DNA of 64,000 bases, from NCBI GenBank assembly GCA_001600875.1, contig BCLD01000012.1:556287-620286 (forward strand). Reading direction: 5' to 3'. Under the pieces are notes generated by a model that had not been told where the DNA came from, searched no databases, and saw nothing but the letters and a program-made list of their open reading frames with translations. Every line of letters starts with the position of its first letter. Positions within the stretch are counted from its first letter, which is position 1. This document shows positions 47,811-59,909 of the stretch, piece by piece. Origin of the DNA: Solicoccozyma terricola (taxonomy: Eukaryota; Basidiomycota; Tremellomycetes; Filobasidiales; Piskurozymaceae). The translations under genes and the position numbers were made by a program.

Positions 47811-49756
47811 TTATTTCCTCGTCGACTTCATCATCTTGCTGAACCTGTCCCTCGCCGCATCACCAAACACCACCACGTTGCCAACACGACCTGCTCTTCC
47901 GGTCCTTCCTGCTCGATGCAAAAAGTCCAGCATGTCCCTGGGTTCATCGAGTAGAAAGACGTGTTTGACCGCCGGAGTGAAATCGAGCCCCCGCGAGAGC
48001 AAGGACGTAGTGACCAACACCCTTGGCGCCGTACCCTTCTCTGCAAGTAAATCGGCATCCGTTTGTCCTGGTTTGCGTAGGAATTGGTTGAGGGTCCCGT
48101 TAGACCCTCTTACTCGATCATCGCCCTCCCCAGTCCAAGCCACGCATGGAACGTTCTTCCTGGTAAGCGTATCAGCCAACATCTTGACCCGTCCAGGTGA
48201 GTTGCAAAAGATGAGAATCTTGGCTTTCTGTTCGGATTCTTCGACATGTCCACCTTCCAACAGTAACGCACGATCGGTTGCATCGGCAGAAATTACCCTT
48301 TTCACTTCGTGAACTACGTCTGCGAGTTTGTTACCTGATCCAGACCACGGTACGAAGCGGGTCTTGAGCTTGGTAGGCAAGCGATGTAGAGATGGAGAGA
48401 GAAGACGATGTACGGACATTGAATCATCGTTGATGAAACTCATGAGAGAGGGTGGAATGGTGGCCGTCGATAAGATGAGAGAAGGTTCAGAAGCGGTTTC
48501 AGGGTGGAAAGATTTCAAGAGGGACGCCGTCTCTTCTCGAAAGTCTGGTCCTGTGGAGTGTGTGTGTGTGTGTGTTTTGCTTGGAGTCAGGTCGATGATC
48601 CCTTGTCTTCTTCAAAGGCTACTCTGATTCCCTTCGACTCACCTAACAGTACATCCGCCTCATCGACTACCACCCACTCCAATTTATCAGCCTTGACATA
48701 CCCCCTTTCCAAAGCTCTAACCAAGTTCCTTGTTGTTCCCACCAATACATCCACAGCTCCACCGTCCAGATTCCCACTAGCCGTCGAACTCATCCCCCTT
48801 ACTCTCAATTTAATATCATGAGATAGCTGTTTCGCCGTTTGAGTGAGTTGTCGAGCTAATTCATGAGTGGGAGCGAGGATGATGGAACGTGGCAAGACAA
48901 CGGAGATTTCCTCTTGCTGTTCAACAAGAGGTTTATCCGTCTTCTTTAGGAAATGCAATAATGGTAAAAGGTACGCCAAAGTCTTTCCTGAACCAGTTTC
49001 AGATCCTAACAAGACTTGATGACGTTCCTCTTCGATTCCAGGTTTTCGATTCAATGGTTGTTTAGCTGACCCTACGAAATGTTGTAACGCTAGTGTTTGT
49101 ATCGGGGTTGGTGGTGGTGGTGTTTCACCGCCAAAAAACTTGGAAATTCCTTCCTTGAGTTGAGGGTTCATTGAATAATCAGAGAATGGGAAACGATTTA
49201 TCGTAATGGGATTCTTATTGAATGAAGGGAGTGTATCAAGTGGTGCGGTTGAGTGATTTTTCGAAGGTGGAGAAGTGTATTCCCCATCTGGACGTCGAGA
49301 TCTAGGTGGACTAGGAGTCAAATCTTGTGCAAGTCTTCGATTAGACGCCGACGCCGGTGGGAATGTAGACGATGGGTATGTGGATTTTGTGAAAGGTGGA
49401 CGACCAGCTAAGTAGGATGGATAATCAAGGTATTTCGTCAATCAAACCCATTCGGCAAAAATTCCCAAACGCAGAGTAGATTCCCCCCAAAACTCACGTG
49501 TCCTCGTCCTCTCGAACGACCTACCAAGACCTTCTGAAGGTCTCTGAAACCTCTTCTCATTGATCCCATCCCTTGACTGACCTCCCGTCACTGCTGACCT
49601 CTGAGTCGGCGCCGACCTCTGACCACCATGTGTCATTCCGCCCTTGATGCCGAATCTCGCACTGCTCATCCATCTGATCGAGTACGCTGTTCGACTGCTA
49701 GAAGCGAAGACTGAGGGACAGACGGGTAATGCGCATGTACATAGTGTGGATAGCAT
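47811..49756 (-). CDS. MRH4: Mitochondrial DEAD-box RNA helicase, MRH4-like
   Basis: Exons 49756-49498, 49407-48643 and 48550-47811 encode 587 residues. The first ~40 residues are hydroxylated/basic with RWMSSARFG, consistent with a mitochondrial presequence. Helicase motifs in order: Q-like TPIQTLALQHF, I GSETGSGKT, Ia APTHELARQL, Ib VGTTRNL, II VVDEADVLL, III LSTATIP, IV ILIFCNSPGR, V TSLLSRGLDF and VI HRAGRTGRAGR. The DEAD box reads DEAD, with SAT as STAT-I. Length and the N-terminal layout match Mrh4, a DEAD-box protein of the mitochondrial large ribosomal subunit. A (GT) repeat at about 48557-48572 lies in intron 2. Confidence 0.87.
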
Positions 49757-51442
49757 CTTTGGATGGGTGGATGGTGGGTGGATGCTTGAATTGGACGGCG
49801 AAGAGGTTGAATAAGGGGAGTAATTTTTGAATCGTAAACAATTCAGAAGGGGAAGGGAGAAGAGGGGGGGGGGGGNGGGTTATTGAGCATTTCTGAATTC
49901 ACGCGTGGGATTCGGAGGCGCGGTGTTGTTTGCAGCGTGATGTGGCAAGGGTCAGTCGCGGTCCTGGGTGATATCCATGCCATCCATCGGACGTTGGTAA
50001 TTCATCTGATCCCCATCAACGCATTCACATCGTAAGTCTCTTCTACCACCCTTGTCTCTTCCCCCTCACCCAACCTCCCAACCCTCAACCCCCCAACCCA
50101 CAACCATCAAGTCCAGCTTGTGACGAGTGAATTTATCTTATTCCTTGGCACCTCTTATTTTAGAGTCCTCTTATCGCGTTCTTCAATTTTCCTTTACGGG
50201 GAGATTGGAGAGAAGTGTCTTTTCTTTCGGGGAAAGACCACCTGATTTGAGGCTCGCTGTCTTCAACGACGTTCTGAAGCTTTTAAAAAATTCTTGATGG
50301 GGTCGTGGGGTGGTTGGGGTCGTGGTTGTTTTTTAGAAAAGGATTTAGCGCTGACTATTGTCTCGTTTTCATTTGTCTCGTATTAGATTATTCGGCGTAG
50401 GGGGGTGATTGTTTGGCCTCCCTTGGTATTCTCCTTTCCTACATGTCCTACCTCTGTATATAGTCTCTAGTCCGGTCTATATAGTCTAAGTTCTATCCGG
50501 TCGATTTATATGGTAATACAATATACTTTTACGCACCATGCTCTGCCCATTACCTCTGGGTTTCCGACGAGTTATACGACTGTGTCGCTGCGCACTCCAT
50601 GGACTCCAGCGGCAGTCGCAGACTCGACCAACAGGGACCCGACCATCCCTAGACGCGAAAACCCCCACTGTCACGTGACCCACCGTCGCCCCCGACCCGC
50701 GGAATCTAAATAGGACACGCGGGGCGGGGCGGTCGGAGGGTGACCATGCAAATTCACAGGGATCCCACTCAAAACAATCCGTCCCGTCGTCGGTCTTTCC
50801 TATCTATTCCTATTCCATACGCCATCACTCGTCACACCCTTTTTCATTCGGTGAGTTTGCGCAATCGGATGGGTCATGTTGTAACCCAACAGCAACACCC
50901 GTTTGTTCTTTCGCGTTCCTTTTTTGAGTTTCACTGATCCACACGATGTCGTAAGAGAATAGGCCGGGGCTGAATTTAGGATTTTTGCTCTTTCTTCGAT
51001 TCAGATCGTTTTCGTTTTCGTTTTTTTTTTTTTTTTTCGCTTTCCTTGGGAGATCTTGCGAATCAATACGTGTTATCCAACAACTCACACATCGGCGGAC
51101 GCGGTCGATTCATACGAAATAACCCGATCTTCGGATACATCATCGGGGTTGAACCGAGACAATTGATCACCTCCCTCGTGACAAGTCGATACCCATCCGC
51201 CCCTGGGTTCTACGGGGGAAAAATTGGGAAGACGAGTTGGGATATCTTGTCATCGGGTCTCACGACACCTCAAGCTCCAACAACAACAACTCTACAACCT
51301 AGCGCACCCTTTCACCCCCTTTCAATATCGGAACGTCCTTCCTCTTTTCCCCCCTTCGAGTGGAGGTGGGGTGTAAACAACCAAAAGAAAAAAAGAAAAC
51401 CCCCAAACTCCCCCACCTTGTCATCCCTATTTCAAAACAATC
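49757..51442. other. 1.7-kb divergent intergenic region
   Basis: Between the starts of the helicase (-) and the Rxt3-domain gene (+). A G-run at 49864-49879 contains the only unresolved base (N at 49876). A T tract starts at 51021. The last ~400 bp before the Rxt3 start are pyrimidine-rich with a leader-like composition. No frame has splice support or family resemblance. It probably holds two promoters and a long + strand leader. Confidence 0.45.
49864..49879 (+). repeat. Homopolymer G16 with an ambiguous base
   Basis: A run of G with N at 49876. The ambiguity marks the assembly's difficulty with this tract, so its true length is uncertain. Confidence 0.85.
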
Positions 51443-54400
51443 ATGTTTGGTGGACAACCATCATCATCATCATCATCTACCTCCAACCCACGACCATCCG
51501 CATCTCCCTCAACCGCACCGTCCGTACCCACAACCGCTAACGCCAGCTCACCACCTCGACCTACACCTTCAACCACAACCGATTATCAACGTCGTCAAAT
51601 ACCTTCCATCCCAGCTCCAGTCTCTTCATATCCATTCATACCACCGTACGACCGTGATCGTGAACGGAATCGCGAAAGAGAACGCGAGTTGGCGAATCAA
51701 CGAGAGCGGGAACCTACGTCAGCGAGGGAGGTGAGGGATAGAGATAGAGATAGAGCTATGGCGGAACAACGAGATAGGGAGAGAGTCGTTGAAAGGATGA
51801 GGGATATGGATAGGTTGAGAGAGAGAGAAAGGGAAAGGGAAAGAGAGAGTGAACGGGAGTGGGAGAGAAGAATGGGTAGTAGAGAGAACGCTGGGGTGGC
51901 ACCACCCGTGTCAAGAAACCACGCGAAAGGAGGATTAGCTCGTGCTTCGTTGTCGCCTTTACAACCTCATCGTACACCATCTGGAGGGACTGCGGGTGGT
52001 GGTGGTGGTGGTGGTGGTGGTGGTGCGAGAAATCCATCGACAACATCAGCATCTACCATTAACACCGGTCCACCGCTCGCTTCTGCGGCGGCAATCGCTG
52101 CTACGAGAGCTTTATTCGAGCCTGCGGGTTATAACTCGCCTGCAGCACCTCCAACAAATCACTCAAGGACTGGATCAGCTACTTCTACATCGGGCGTTGG
52201 TATGGTTACCAGTGCAACTGCTCCTGCTGCAACCGGATCAACACCCAGACCGAATTTACCCCCCGTTTCCAACTTTTCTTCCCTAGGATTAGGCAGCAGA
52301 AGTCTCCCTTCGCCATTCGCAAGTCCATCCGCTCCTGGAGCTGTTACAGGAGGTACATCAGGAGTCGCTTCTACCGGAAGTGGAGGCATGAAACTCTCAT
52401 CGTTGCTTTCTTCCGATACGGGAGATCTCCCTCGTACTACTCCTAGTCCATCCACACAACCAGCTGCTCCCGTAGGAGGGACGGCGAGGTCACCTGTGCT
52501 TTCTACCTCGACGGGATCTCGCGTAGCTGGTGGTGGTGGCGGTGGTGGTGGTGGTGGTGGTCTGAGTGGACTTGCAGGTGGACCACGATCATCCTCGGCT
52601 TACCCAGCTAGCCCGGTGCGTCCAGTTGCCACTCCGATGCCAACTACAACAAGAGCTGCAACCATAGGCGTTCCATCTCCTGTCACCCTTTCTGCTGCTC
52701 CAGTTGGAATCACCGCACCCGGCCAGATCAGTCCAGCGTTATCTCACACCAGTACTACCAACAAGGAGCAGCAACAGCAGCAGCAGCAGCATGTTCGTAG
52801 CGAGAGCTTCGGATTGGGCGGAGCAATGAGGTCACGATTCGATTCAGCGAGCTCTGTGGGTCCTGCGGCAACAGGAATGGGATTGCCTTCTTCTCGACCT
52901 GGACGATCCCCTTCAATGTCAGCAGCCACGCAAGCTAGTGCGAATGGTCGACCTGTCGCAACGACCGGTAACGCTGGTCCGCCACCCAGCAGTTCCTCGT
53001 CGGCGTCTGCTACAGCTTCCCGAAACGGACCCGCGGCCTACTCAGCGGCCATGTATCCCACTTTTGGCTATGGTCTTGCCGCTATCGATCGGGAAGGCCA
53101 GCGCGAGCGCGACCGTGAAAGAGAGCTGGCCGCTCAACGAGATCGAGAACGGGATATAATGCGAGCCGTCGATAGGAGCAGGGACCGACAGCGAGAGATC
53201 GATACACAACAAGCGAGAGATCGAGAACGTGAACGTGAACGCGAGCGCGAAAAAATGCGTGAAGCGGATCGTGCGAGGGAGCGCGAGCGGGATATGGAGC
53301 TTCAGAGAGAAAAGGTAGCAGTTGATCGTGAGCGTGAGCGTGCTCGATTGGCACAGACTCAGGCAGAGGAGAGAAAAAGGATGGAGGAAAGGGAAAGGGA
53401 CTACAGAGCTAGTCTACGAGCGAGAGAGGAGAGGGAGAGAGACCTTGCTAGAGCTCAGCCACCAAGCTCAACTTCCTATGGCGGCCTCTTCGGGTCTGCT
53501 TATGGCAGAAACACTGGCTCCTTCTTGGAGCGAGAAAAGGAGCGAGAGAGGGAGAGGGAAAGGGAACGGGAATTGGACAGGCAGAGGGAACGGGATTCTC
53601 TCTATGGTCGATCCGCTGATCGCCAGCGAGAAATGGGTGGGTCTTCATACGGCCTAGATCGACGCCCGCCGTCCCTGGCCCAACAAGCCGCCGGTGGAGC
53701 AAATCCAAATGATCCCGGCTCATCGCGCGCCAAGCAGACGATAGAAGTGCTCAACAAACCGGGGCAGACCCCGTCCTCCAGCTTCACTGGCAGCAGGGAA
53801 GACATGGTGTATGAACGGGATAGAACAACAAGCGGTGGCGATAGCTACCTGAATCGTGATCCACGCTCGCTCGGTTTCGCCTCCACGCAACCATCCCCTC
53901 AGAAACGATTGGACGATGGAATCAGTCGTCGGGACCCATATTCTCCAGGCCACGACCGCTCTGGATCTCTCTCCAAAGCTGCTCGAGGTCGACTCGACCA
54001 TGCAGCCGACCAGGCAGAACAGGCACATCGCCGACAAACCGGCATCGGCCTGCCTAGCAGCTCTCAAATGGGCAAAACTGGCTCCGCCGGGTCGGCGTCA
54101 GCTGCAGCGAGCTCCGCGCACAAGCGCAAACGATCCGAAATCTTTTCAATGGGTGGTGGTCGAGACGACGAGATGCCAATGCATCCTGCTCAACAGCAAA
54201 AGATGGAAGAGGTCGCTCCTTCGCAATCTCAAAGCCGCAAGAGGACCAAGCAACACGTTGCCCATCCCGGACAACAGATGCTCCCGCAAGCTCAAATGGT
54301 GCCGATATATGACTACAAGGCGTTGACCATACCCACACCCATCGACCTGGACGTCCGATCTCAACAGGTCGAGGATCATCTCCGTGCGCTTGGCATGCCG

Positions 54401-55783
54401 GCGCTGAAGCGATATCTCGGGCGTTTCACTTACCGCGGTGCGTCATGGTCGCTGGACGGGGCACTGCTGGCATCCGGGGTCGGAGCAACCGTGGACATTG
54501 AAATACCGGCCGGCTTCCTACCCCTTTGCGATGGTCGTTTCAATGGTGTCATCCTCCGCGGCGACGAGGGTTTCCCCGATGAGGTGGATGGCCCTGGTCG
54601 CGAGAAGCTGTCGGAGTTGCCAGGAGTTTCTGAACGGCGGTTGTGGGGTACGGACGTGTATACCGATGACTCTGACCTACTAGCGGTCCTCGTGCACTCC
54701 GCTTGGATTCGTCCTGTGACATTGCCGCGAGGATATTCGGGCCGACTTCGTCCTGCAGCGGATCTGGAGGTGAAGTTGAGAATCGCACCGAAGCTCATTC
54801 GATATGTTTCGACCGAACGCGGAGGTATCCGAAGTAGGGGTTGGGGTAATGGTCATGATGGTGTGAGCATCGTCATCGAAAACGTACGAAGGATAAAGGT
54901 GAGTGTTTGCAGTGTTGATTAGGCCGACTTACAATTGATTGACGACCCAACTCACCTTTCTAGCGTGGAACCGCCTTGCGTCGAGGGCGCAGCAATATCA
55001 AGCCCAGACTTGCAGAGCTGTCAGCTGAACGTGCCGCAATCCTTAATCTACCGTGGACCGATGTGGATCTTCCAATGACTGTCGATCAGAATCTCGTCAG
55101 TTTGGATGGTGGTGACATTGCGTGCGTTCAGACTTGCAGAATCGCAGCCCTCAGCGATTTCAACTGATGTTGGATCTGCCTCTGATAGTGCTAAATACGA
55201 CGTCTCCCATTTCATCGGGTGGAATCGTGTTGCTTCCAAAGCCAAGGAAGTACCGGACGGCGCAGGTCCTGAAGATATGGAAGTCGATGAAGAATTGGCA
55301 GATGACGCAATGTCACCGAGGACCATGCAAACCCATGATCTTCTTCTTTACAGTGGTCGAGATATGTGAGTAATCAGGGAAGTGGATGTTGTCTAGTCTG
55401 AAAGCTTACGTTGGACTTGACCCGGATTCAGCTACACTTTATCTTGCGGACCTCCCGCTAGTGACTCGGAAAGCCAGCCTCTCCTGATCTTAAGCGTCTT
55501 GAACCACAGCGACCAACAGCGCCATCCAATCCGTCTACCCGGCAAGTCGGGCAAGGTTACCGCCACCCCGAAGCAGTCGCCCTCAACCAAGACCATTGCA
55601 TCGGACCTTGATTTCTCCGACTTGCTCTTCACCGATATGGGTCTGCTGGTTCGGATGCCTAAGAAGATGATGCCCGTGGAGGATGCTGGGACTGTGAGGG
55701 ATGATGGATGGTTCTTGCATGTCAAGGCGTATGCATGGGCGGAGAGAGGACAGACTCAGTCGAAATTGAAAGAAGAGATTTAA
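51443..55783 (+). CDS. Rxt3-domain protein (Rpd3L-type histone deacetylase complex)
   Basis: Exons 51443-54898, 54964-55121, 55189-55365 and 55432-55783 give 1,380 residues in frame. The first ~950 residues are low complexity: Ser/Thr/Pro, several poly-Gly runs, a poly-Gln run and long Arg-Glu/Arg-Asp alternations. The conserved part begins near IYDYKALTIPTPI and contains the Rxt3 signature RLWGTDVYTDDSDLLAVLVH, then SAWIRP, KLRIAPKLIRY and a C-terminal domain ending in FLHVKAYAWAERGQ. In yeast Rxt3 belongs to the Rpd3L histone-deacetylase complex; nuclear action here is inferred. The joint at 55121/55189 uses a GTGCGT donor and TAG acceptor and restores DIAAKYDVSHFIGW. The N-terminal extension is much longer than in yeast. 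Confidence 0.88.
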
Positions 55784-55998
55784 TTGGGAATTGTAAATCG
55801 ACTAGTAGAGGATGTTCCTCAAGCTGAGGGAATGACCTGATATCCCGGGTATTTCGCCACTGTGACGTCATCAGCTGAGTTTGGATTGTACTGCCTCCTT
55901 GGACGTGCATCGACGGCACCGCACCCCTCTCCGTCAACAACATCAACAAAACCACATTCCAACTAATCACCCTCTAACAACCCATCCACATAGCCAAT

Positions 55999-56591
55999 AT
56001 GGTCCGCGCTAGCGATATCGTCCTCATTCTCGTGCGTTCCATGAGCCTGCGGTGGAGATCGATCGGAATGACACTGATATGCCGCGTGGAACCCCTCCCA
56101 TCCGTTCTATAGGTTGCCATTCTCTTTCCACCAGCTGCTGCTGCGTTCATCACTGGATGCTCGTGTGATCTCTTGATGTGAGTCAGATGTCTCAAGTGGC
56201 GTGGGGGACCCTTAAGCTGATATCGTCGATTGGTCATATAGCAACATAGCCCTCACTATCCTCGGATACATTCCAGGACACATCCATGCGTTCTAGTGCG
56301 TAGCGAATACATCATCAGTAACCCACATCCGCTGATGTTCTGACGCGCGCTTGCTTTTCGTTATTACAGCCTGATCTACAAACGCATGGCTGCTGAAGAG
56401 CGATACGGTCCTCAAGGTTACACATACCTCGGGAATGGACAATTTGTACCTCACGATGGAGCACCAGTGGGTAAGTAAATGAATTCCTACGCGAATGCTT
56501 ATTCAATGAGCAATGAAGTGACTGATGATACTCGTATGCCTCCGTAACAGCTCCTCACGCTCAATACGGCGCTGTCAACCAAGGATATTAA
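55999..56591 (+). CDS. PMP3: PMP3/UPF0057 small plasma-membrane proteolipid
   Basis: Five exons (55999-56031, 56113-56177, 56242-56295, 56370-56470, 56551-56591) give 97 residues. The classic two-helix unit is present: SDIVLILVAILFPPAAAAF, then TGCSCDLLINIALTILGYIP and GHIHAFYLIYKR. A polar tail follows (YTYLGNGQFVPHDG ... AVNQGY), common in fungal members. Yeast Pmp3 affects membrane potential and salt tolerance; its relatives respond to stress. Function here is by family. The gene starts 215 bp after the Rxt3-domain gene on the same strand. Confidence 0.93.
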
Positions 56592-57810
56592 TCGATCAGA
56601 TGCTTTGTCTGGGAGAGGATCGCGGTCGAGAGGAGCGATAAATGCGATGCAAGGAGTGCATAGTGAGAGTACGATACGGAGTGTATTCGAATTTCGATGT
56701 AGATGGCCGGGATAGGAGATGTTGTCGATGATGCTGCCTTCCCCACCCCCACGTTCCACTGTGGGAACTCGACGACCATGTGCCTGATATCACTCGAGTG
56801 GTCAGTCACCTCAAGGCAGTCGACCAACTACCTCAGGTCCATGAAGCGCACCGTCAGATAGATGTCTGCCAGCTACGTGGACTTCAAAAAGGGCTAATCC
56901 TCTTCCTGGCACAACCTTTCCAGAACAGACCAGTACTTGCTTATTGATTCTCAATGTTGGTCTGCAGCAGCTGCAATAAACGGAGTCCATCGACCCCTTC
57001 GTAGCAGGTCCGCCACTGGAAATGGAATGGAACATTGCTGTCAAATCAAGTTGCAGAAGCTGGGCATTGAATGGCGTAGTGAAAGAATATCTTCACCAAT
57101 ATACCACCGCAGATGAAAGCCGGTCATCAGAAGCTCAAAGTCAAGCGGTATTGGTTGCTGCTTCGCGTGCACTCGCAGATCTAATCATGATTCGAGCACC
57201 GGTCCACCAGCGTGGTCCAGCTCGACTGATCCAGAGACCTTCGCTGTCCGTTCCCTAGCGGTAGCTGACGATATTCGACCAACACCATCACCTACAACAT
57301 CCGTCGTCAAGCCAGACCCCTCGAACCAAGATTACCAAATTATCTCCAAGAATTTGAAGGAGAAAGCGAATACGAGATCAATCCGCTCAGCCTTGTCGAT
57401 GCAAGAAAGTGATGAAGAATTCGACTGATCACCATCAAATAGATGGACGTCACTGTGGAAAATTACGTCGCTGGTTTAGCGAAATAGATTACCCCTATGT
57501 CTGATATAGTGGGTTTCTGCAGGGTTGCATGGTGATCCTCCGATTTCTCTGGCGAGCATTTACTCAATCGATTCCACCCGTCGTTCCGTTGAGTGAGGGA
57601 CGTGTTGCAGCATTTTGGCGAGGAGATGCTGCATTTTCCTTGCAATCAGCTTGTACGACGTTTTGTCGCCCTTTGACGATCCTTACATCTCCGTTAAATT
57701 CGTGTCATGATCATTCATGTCGTTAATTCCCAGCCGGGTTGCGCTTACAAAATGTACAGAATCCAAGTGATATAGGTCGGGTGTAGTCCAGCCAGCCATT
57801 CACTATAACA
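56592..57810. other. 1.2-kb region without an intact gene; possible decayed ORF
   Basis: From 57022 to 57432 two overlapping + strand frames stay open for 80-105 codons with a protein-like composition: MEWNIAVKSSCRSW... to 57258, and, in another frame, a segment ending DPSNQDYQIISKNLKEKA and ESDEEFD before a stop at 57429. A third short frame reads RLPNYLQEFEGESEYE. None has a convincing start, splice pattern or family. It may be a relic of a gene or element. 57433-57810 is the 3' flank of the minus-strand neighbour. Confidence 0.35.
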
Positions 57811-59721
57811 TTACCAATTCCATTCCGCCAGGTCTTTCTCATCTGATTCATCACTAGACCTCGATGTTGACGAGGTTGACGATATCCTTGTGTCGGCTTT
57901 CAGAGGCGTGAGAAGACTGGGTAACGGTGATGTCTCGTCCAGGTCGTCGTCGAGAAATGAGCGTGGTCTTGAGGGAACGGCAAGCTCAGGTTTGTGAGGC
58001 TGCCTTTCCATGCGTTGCTCAGTCTCTGAAAGACGTCGAATATCTGCCTGACCCTTGGTCCCATCGGCTGGCAGAGGAGCAGTCAGTGTTGCCAGATTGG
58101 GCGTTGGTAGGACTTTGGCAAGTGCGTTCAATGTTTCAGACCTACATGGCACCCTACTCGTCAGCGATCCGTATGTTCGCGGCGTTGTGAAAATCTAAAA
58201 CTCACAGGTTCACGGATAGGAATGCAGTAGCTCGCTTCGACCCTTCTTGAAATCTGGAGAGGGGGAAGACAAGAATTTTCTTCAATAAGCCTGCTCTGCT
58301 ACGATTCCACCGTTTCCGATCTTCACCTGGGACTTCCAAGACCAACAACATCACCCCACGAAGCAGCTGTCTCAGCCCAACTTGACTCCGTTCCAGGTGA
58401 AGGAACCAGACTTGAAAACAACGATTCGATCGGTCTCTCTGATATCGCGCGTGTTAACGGCGGAGTTGATTGTAATCCCAACGAGATTGGAGAATCAAGG
58501 GAAATCGTTGGGTTCCCTCCGCGATTAGATTTACGATTCAGCGCAGAGTCTTCCACATTCCGATAACTGCTGCTCCTCGTAGTCGTTCCTTCTTGTATCC
58601 CGGCAAGATTATCCAAGAACTGCCCGAATAATTTTTTCCCTTCTTCCACGGCTGCACCAGCTTTGGTCCTAGGAATACCACCATCATTGCTACCAGTCAT
58701 GTCCTCGAACTGCGTGTTCAGAGCGCGGTGTGTTGCAGATCGGAAAGACGGTTTGGGTGGCTGTTTGTGTAAAGTGGTTGGCGTAGAGAATAGTTTGGCA
58801 TCAGGTGGAAGGAAGGATTGGGTGACTGTAGTTTTCCATTGGAGTTTAAGGATTGTTAGCTCTTCCTCTTCTCTATGTAGCTCTGCAATGGAAAATACGG
58901 TTTAAACAATCAGGACGACACGGTAATTCAGTAGCGTCGCCAAAATTAAGAGACGAACTTTGTCGAGTCTCATGAACTGTTGATTCCTTCTGAGCGATCG
59001 CTGTTAGCAACGAAGCATACCTTGATTCAAGGCTCGACTTCAGCATCATCTAATCGAATAGGGCAGTTCAAGCTCAGACTCACTTGTCCATCAACGTCAC
59101 AGCACCTCCTCCTCCTGCATCTGCCAATTCCGCTTGACCCGCCTGCGCAATGGCTTCTCCTGGAATGTGATCCGAGGATTCTGTAGGGTTGTTCCTTTCT
59201 CCATCAGTTCTCGCCATACTCATCGGTCCCAATTCTCCCTTCCTGTTCCCATCGTCTTGTGCATCGTCGTTTTGAGATATCAACCTCTCCCGACCACGAC
59301 CCACAGGCGTAGTGCTACCGCGGTGACGATGTATGGGTAATGGCGCTTGCTGGGCAGCAGATAATGAGGAGCGATGAGATGGAGAGAGGTAGGTGTATGA
59401 GCTTGAAGCAAGGAGGGAGAGAGGACGTTGCTGACGAGTCCGAGGGTGTGGAGGTGAAATGACGTTTTCATCAACACTAAACGACAGAGAGTCCATTTTG
59501 CTAGGTTCGATGGTCTTCACTACAGAGGATGCGCCTTCCAAAGGTGAAACGCTCATCGGCTGCGAGTTGAAGACATCCTGTCTCGACATCAACGCGCTTC
59601 TCCTGGGTGATGGCGGCGGTGATAGCGATTGCAGTTCATTCACTGACGACGCTTGCGAGGGGGAGGTTGTGAGGAGGGACAGACGTTTGAGACGGGGGTT
59701 GGTAGAGGTGGTCGTGGACAT
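57811..59721 (-). CDS. DUF4048-like coiled-coil protein
   Basis: A multi-exon minus-strand gene that starts MSTTTSTNPRLKRLSLLTT and is Ser/Pro-rich for its first 210 residues. After GAVTLMDK a coiled coil begins, joined by short exons: RNQQFMRLDK, then HREEEELTILKLQWKTTV. The latter half continues with the segment LFGQFLDNLAGIQEG, SWAETAASWGDVVGLGS, ALAKVLPTPNLATL and a disordered acidic end SDESDEKDLAEWNW. The start motif LKRLSL, the E-rich helix with L-x-x-L-K-x-x-W and the late AKVLPT match the fungal DUF4048 family. Its function is not known. Exon joints in the middle are approximate. Confidence 0.72.
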
Positions 59722-59909
59722 GTTTTGCCGACGCAGGCAGGATGCTGTAGTTGAAGGTCACTGAAATGTCGTTGATGCTGTCCAGCTTGGTTTGTTTACG
59801 TTTCGTTTTGCGAATTTGCCACGTGGCAACAAGAAAACAAATCATTCCTGCGATTACCATACAACGGTCTACATGCGATGACAACATGCATCGTCTACCT
59901 CGTCGTGCA

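Noticed and set aside
55040..55190. Apparent frameshift in the Rxt3-domain gene near a GCGTGCGT duplication
   Set aside because: A 67-nt intron from 55122 (GTGCGT) to 55188 (TAG) has a length of 1 modulo 3, fits the local intron style and restores DIAAKYDVSHFIGW in frame. No frameshift is needed.
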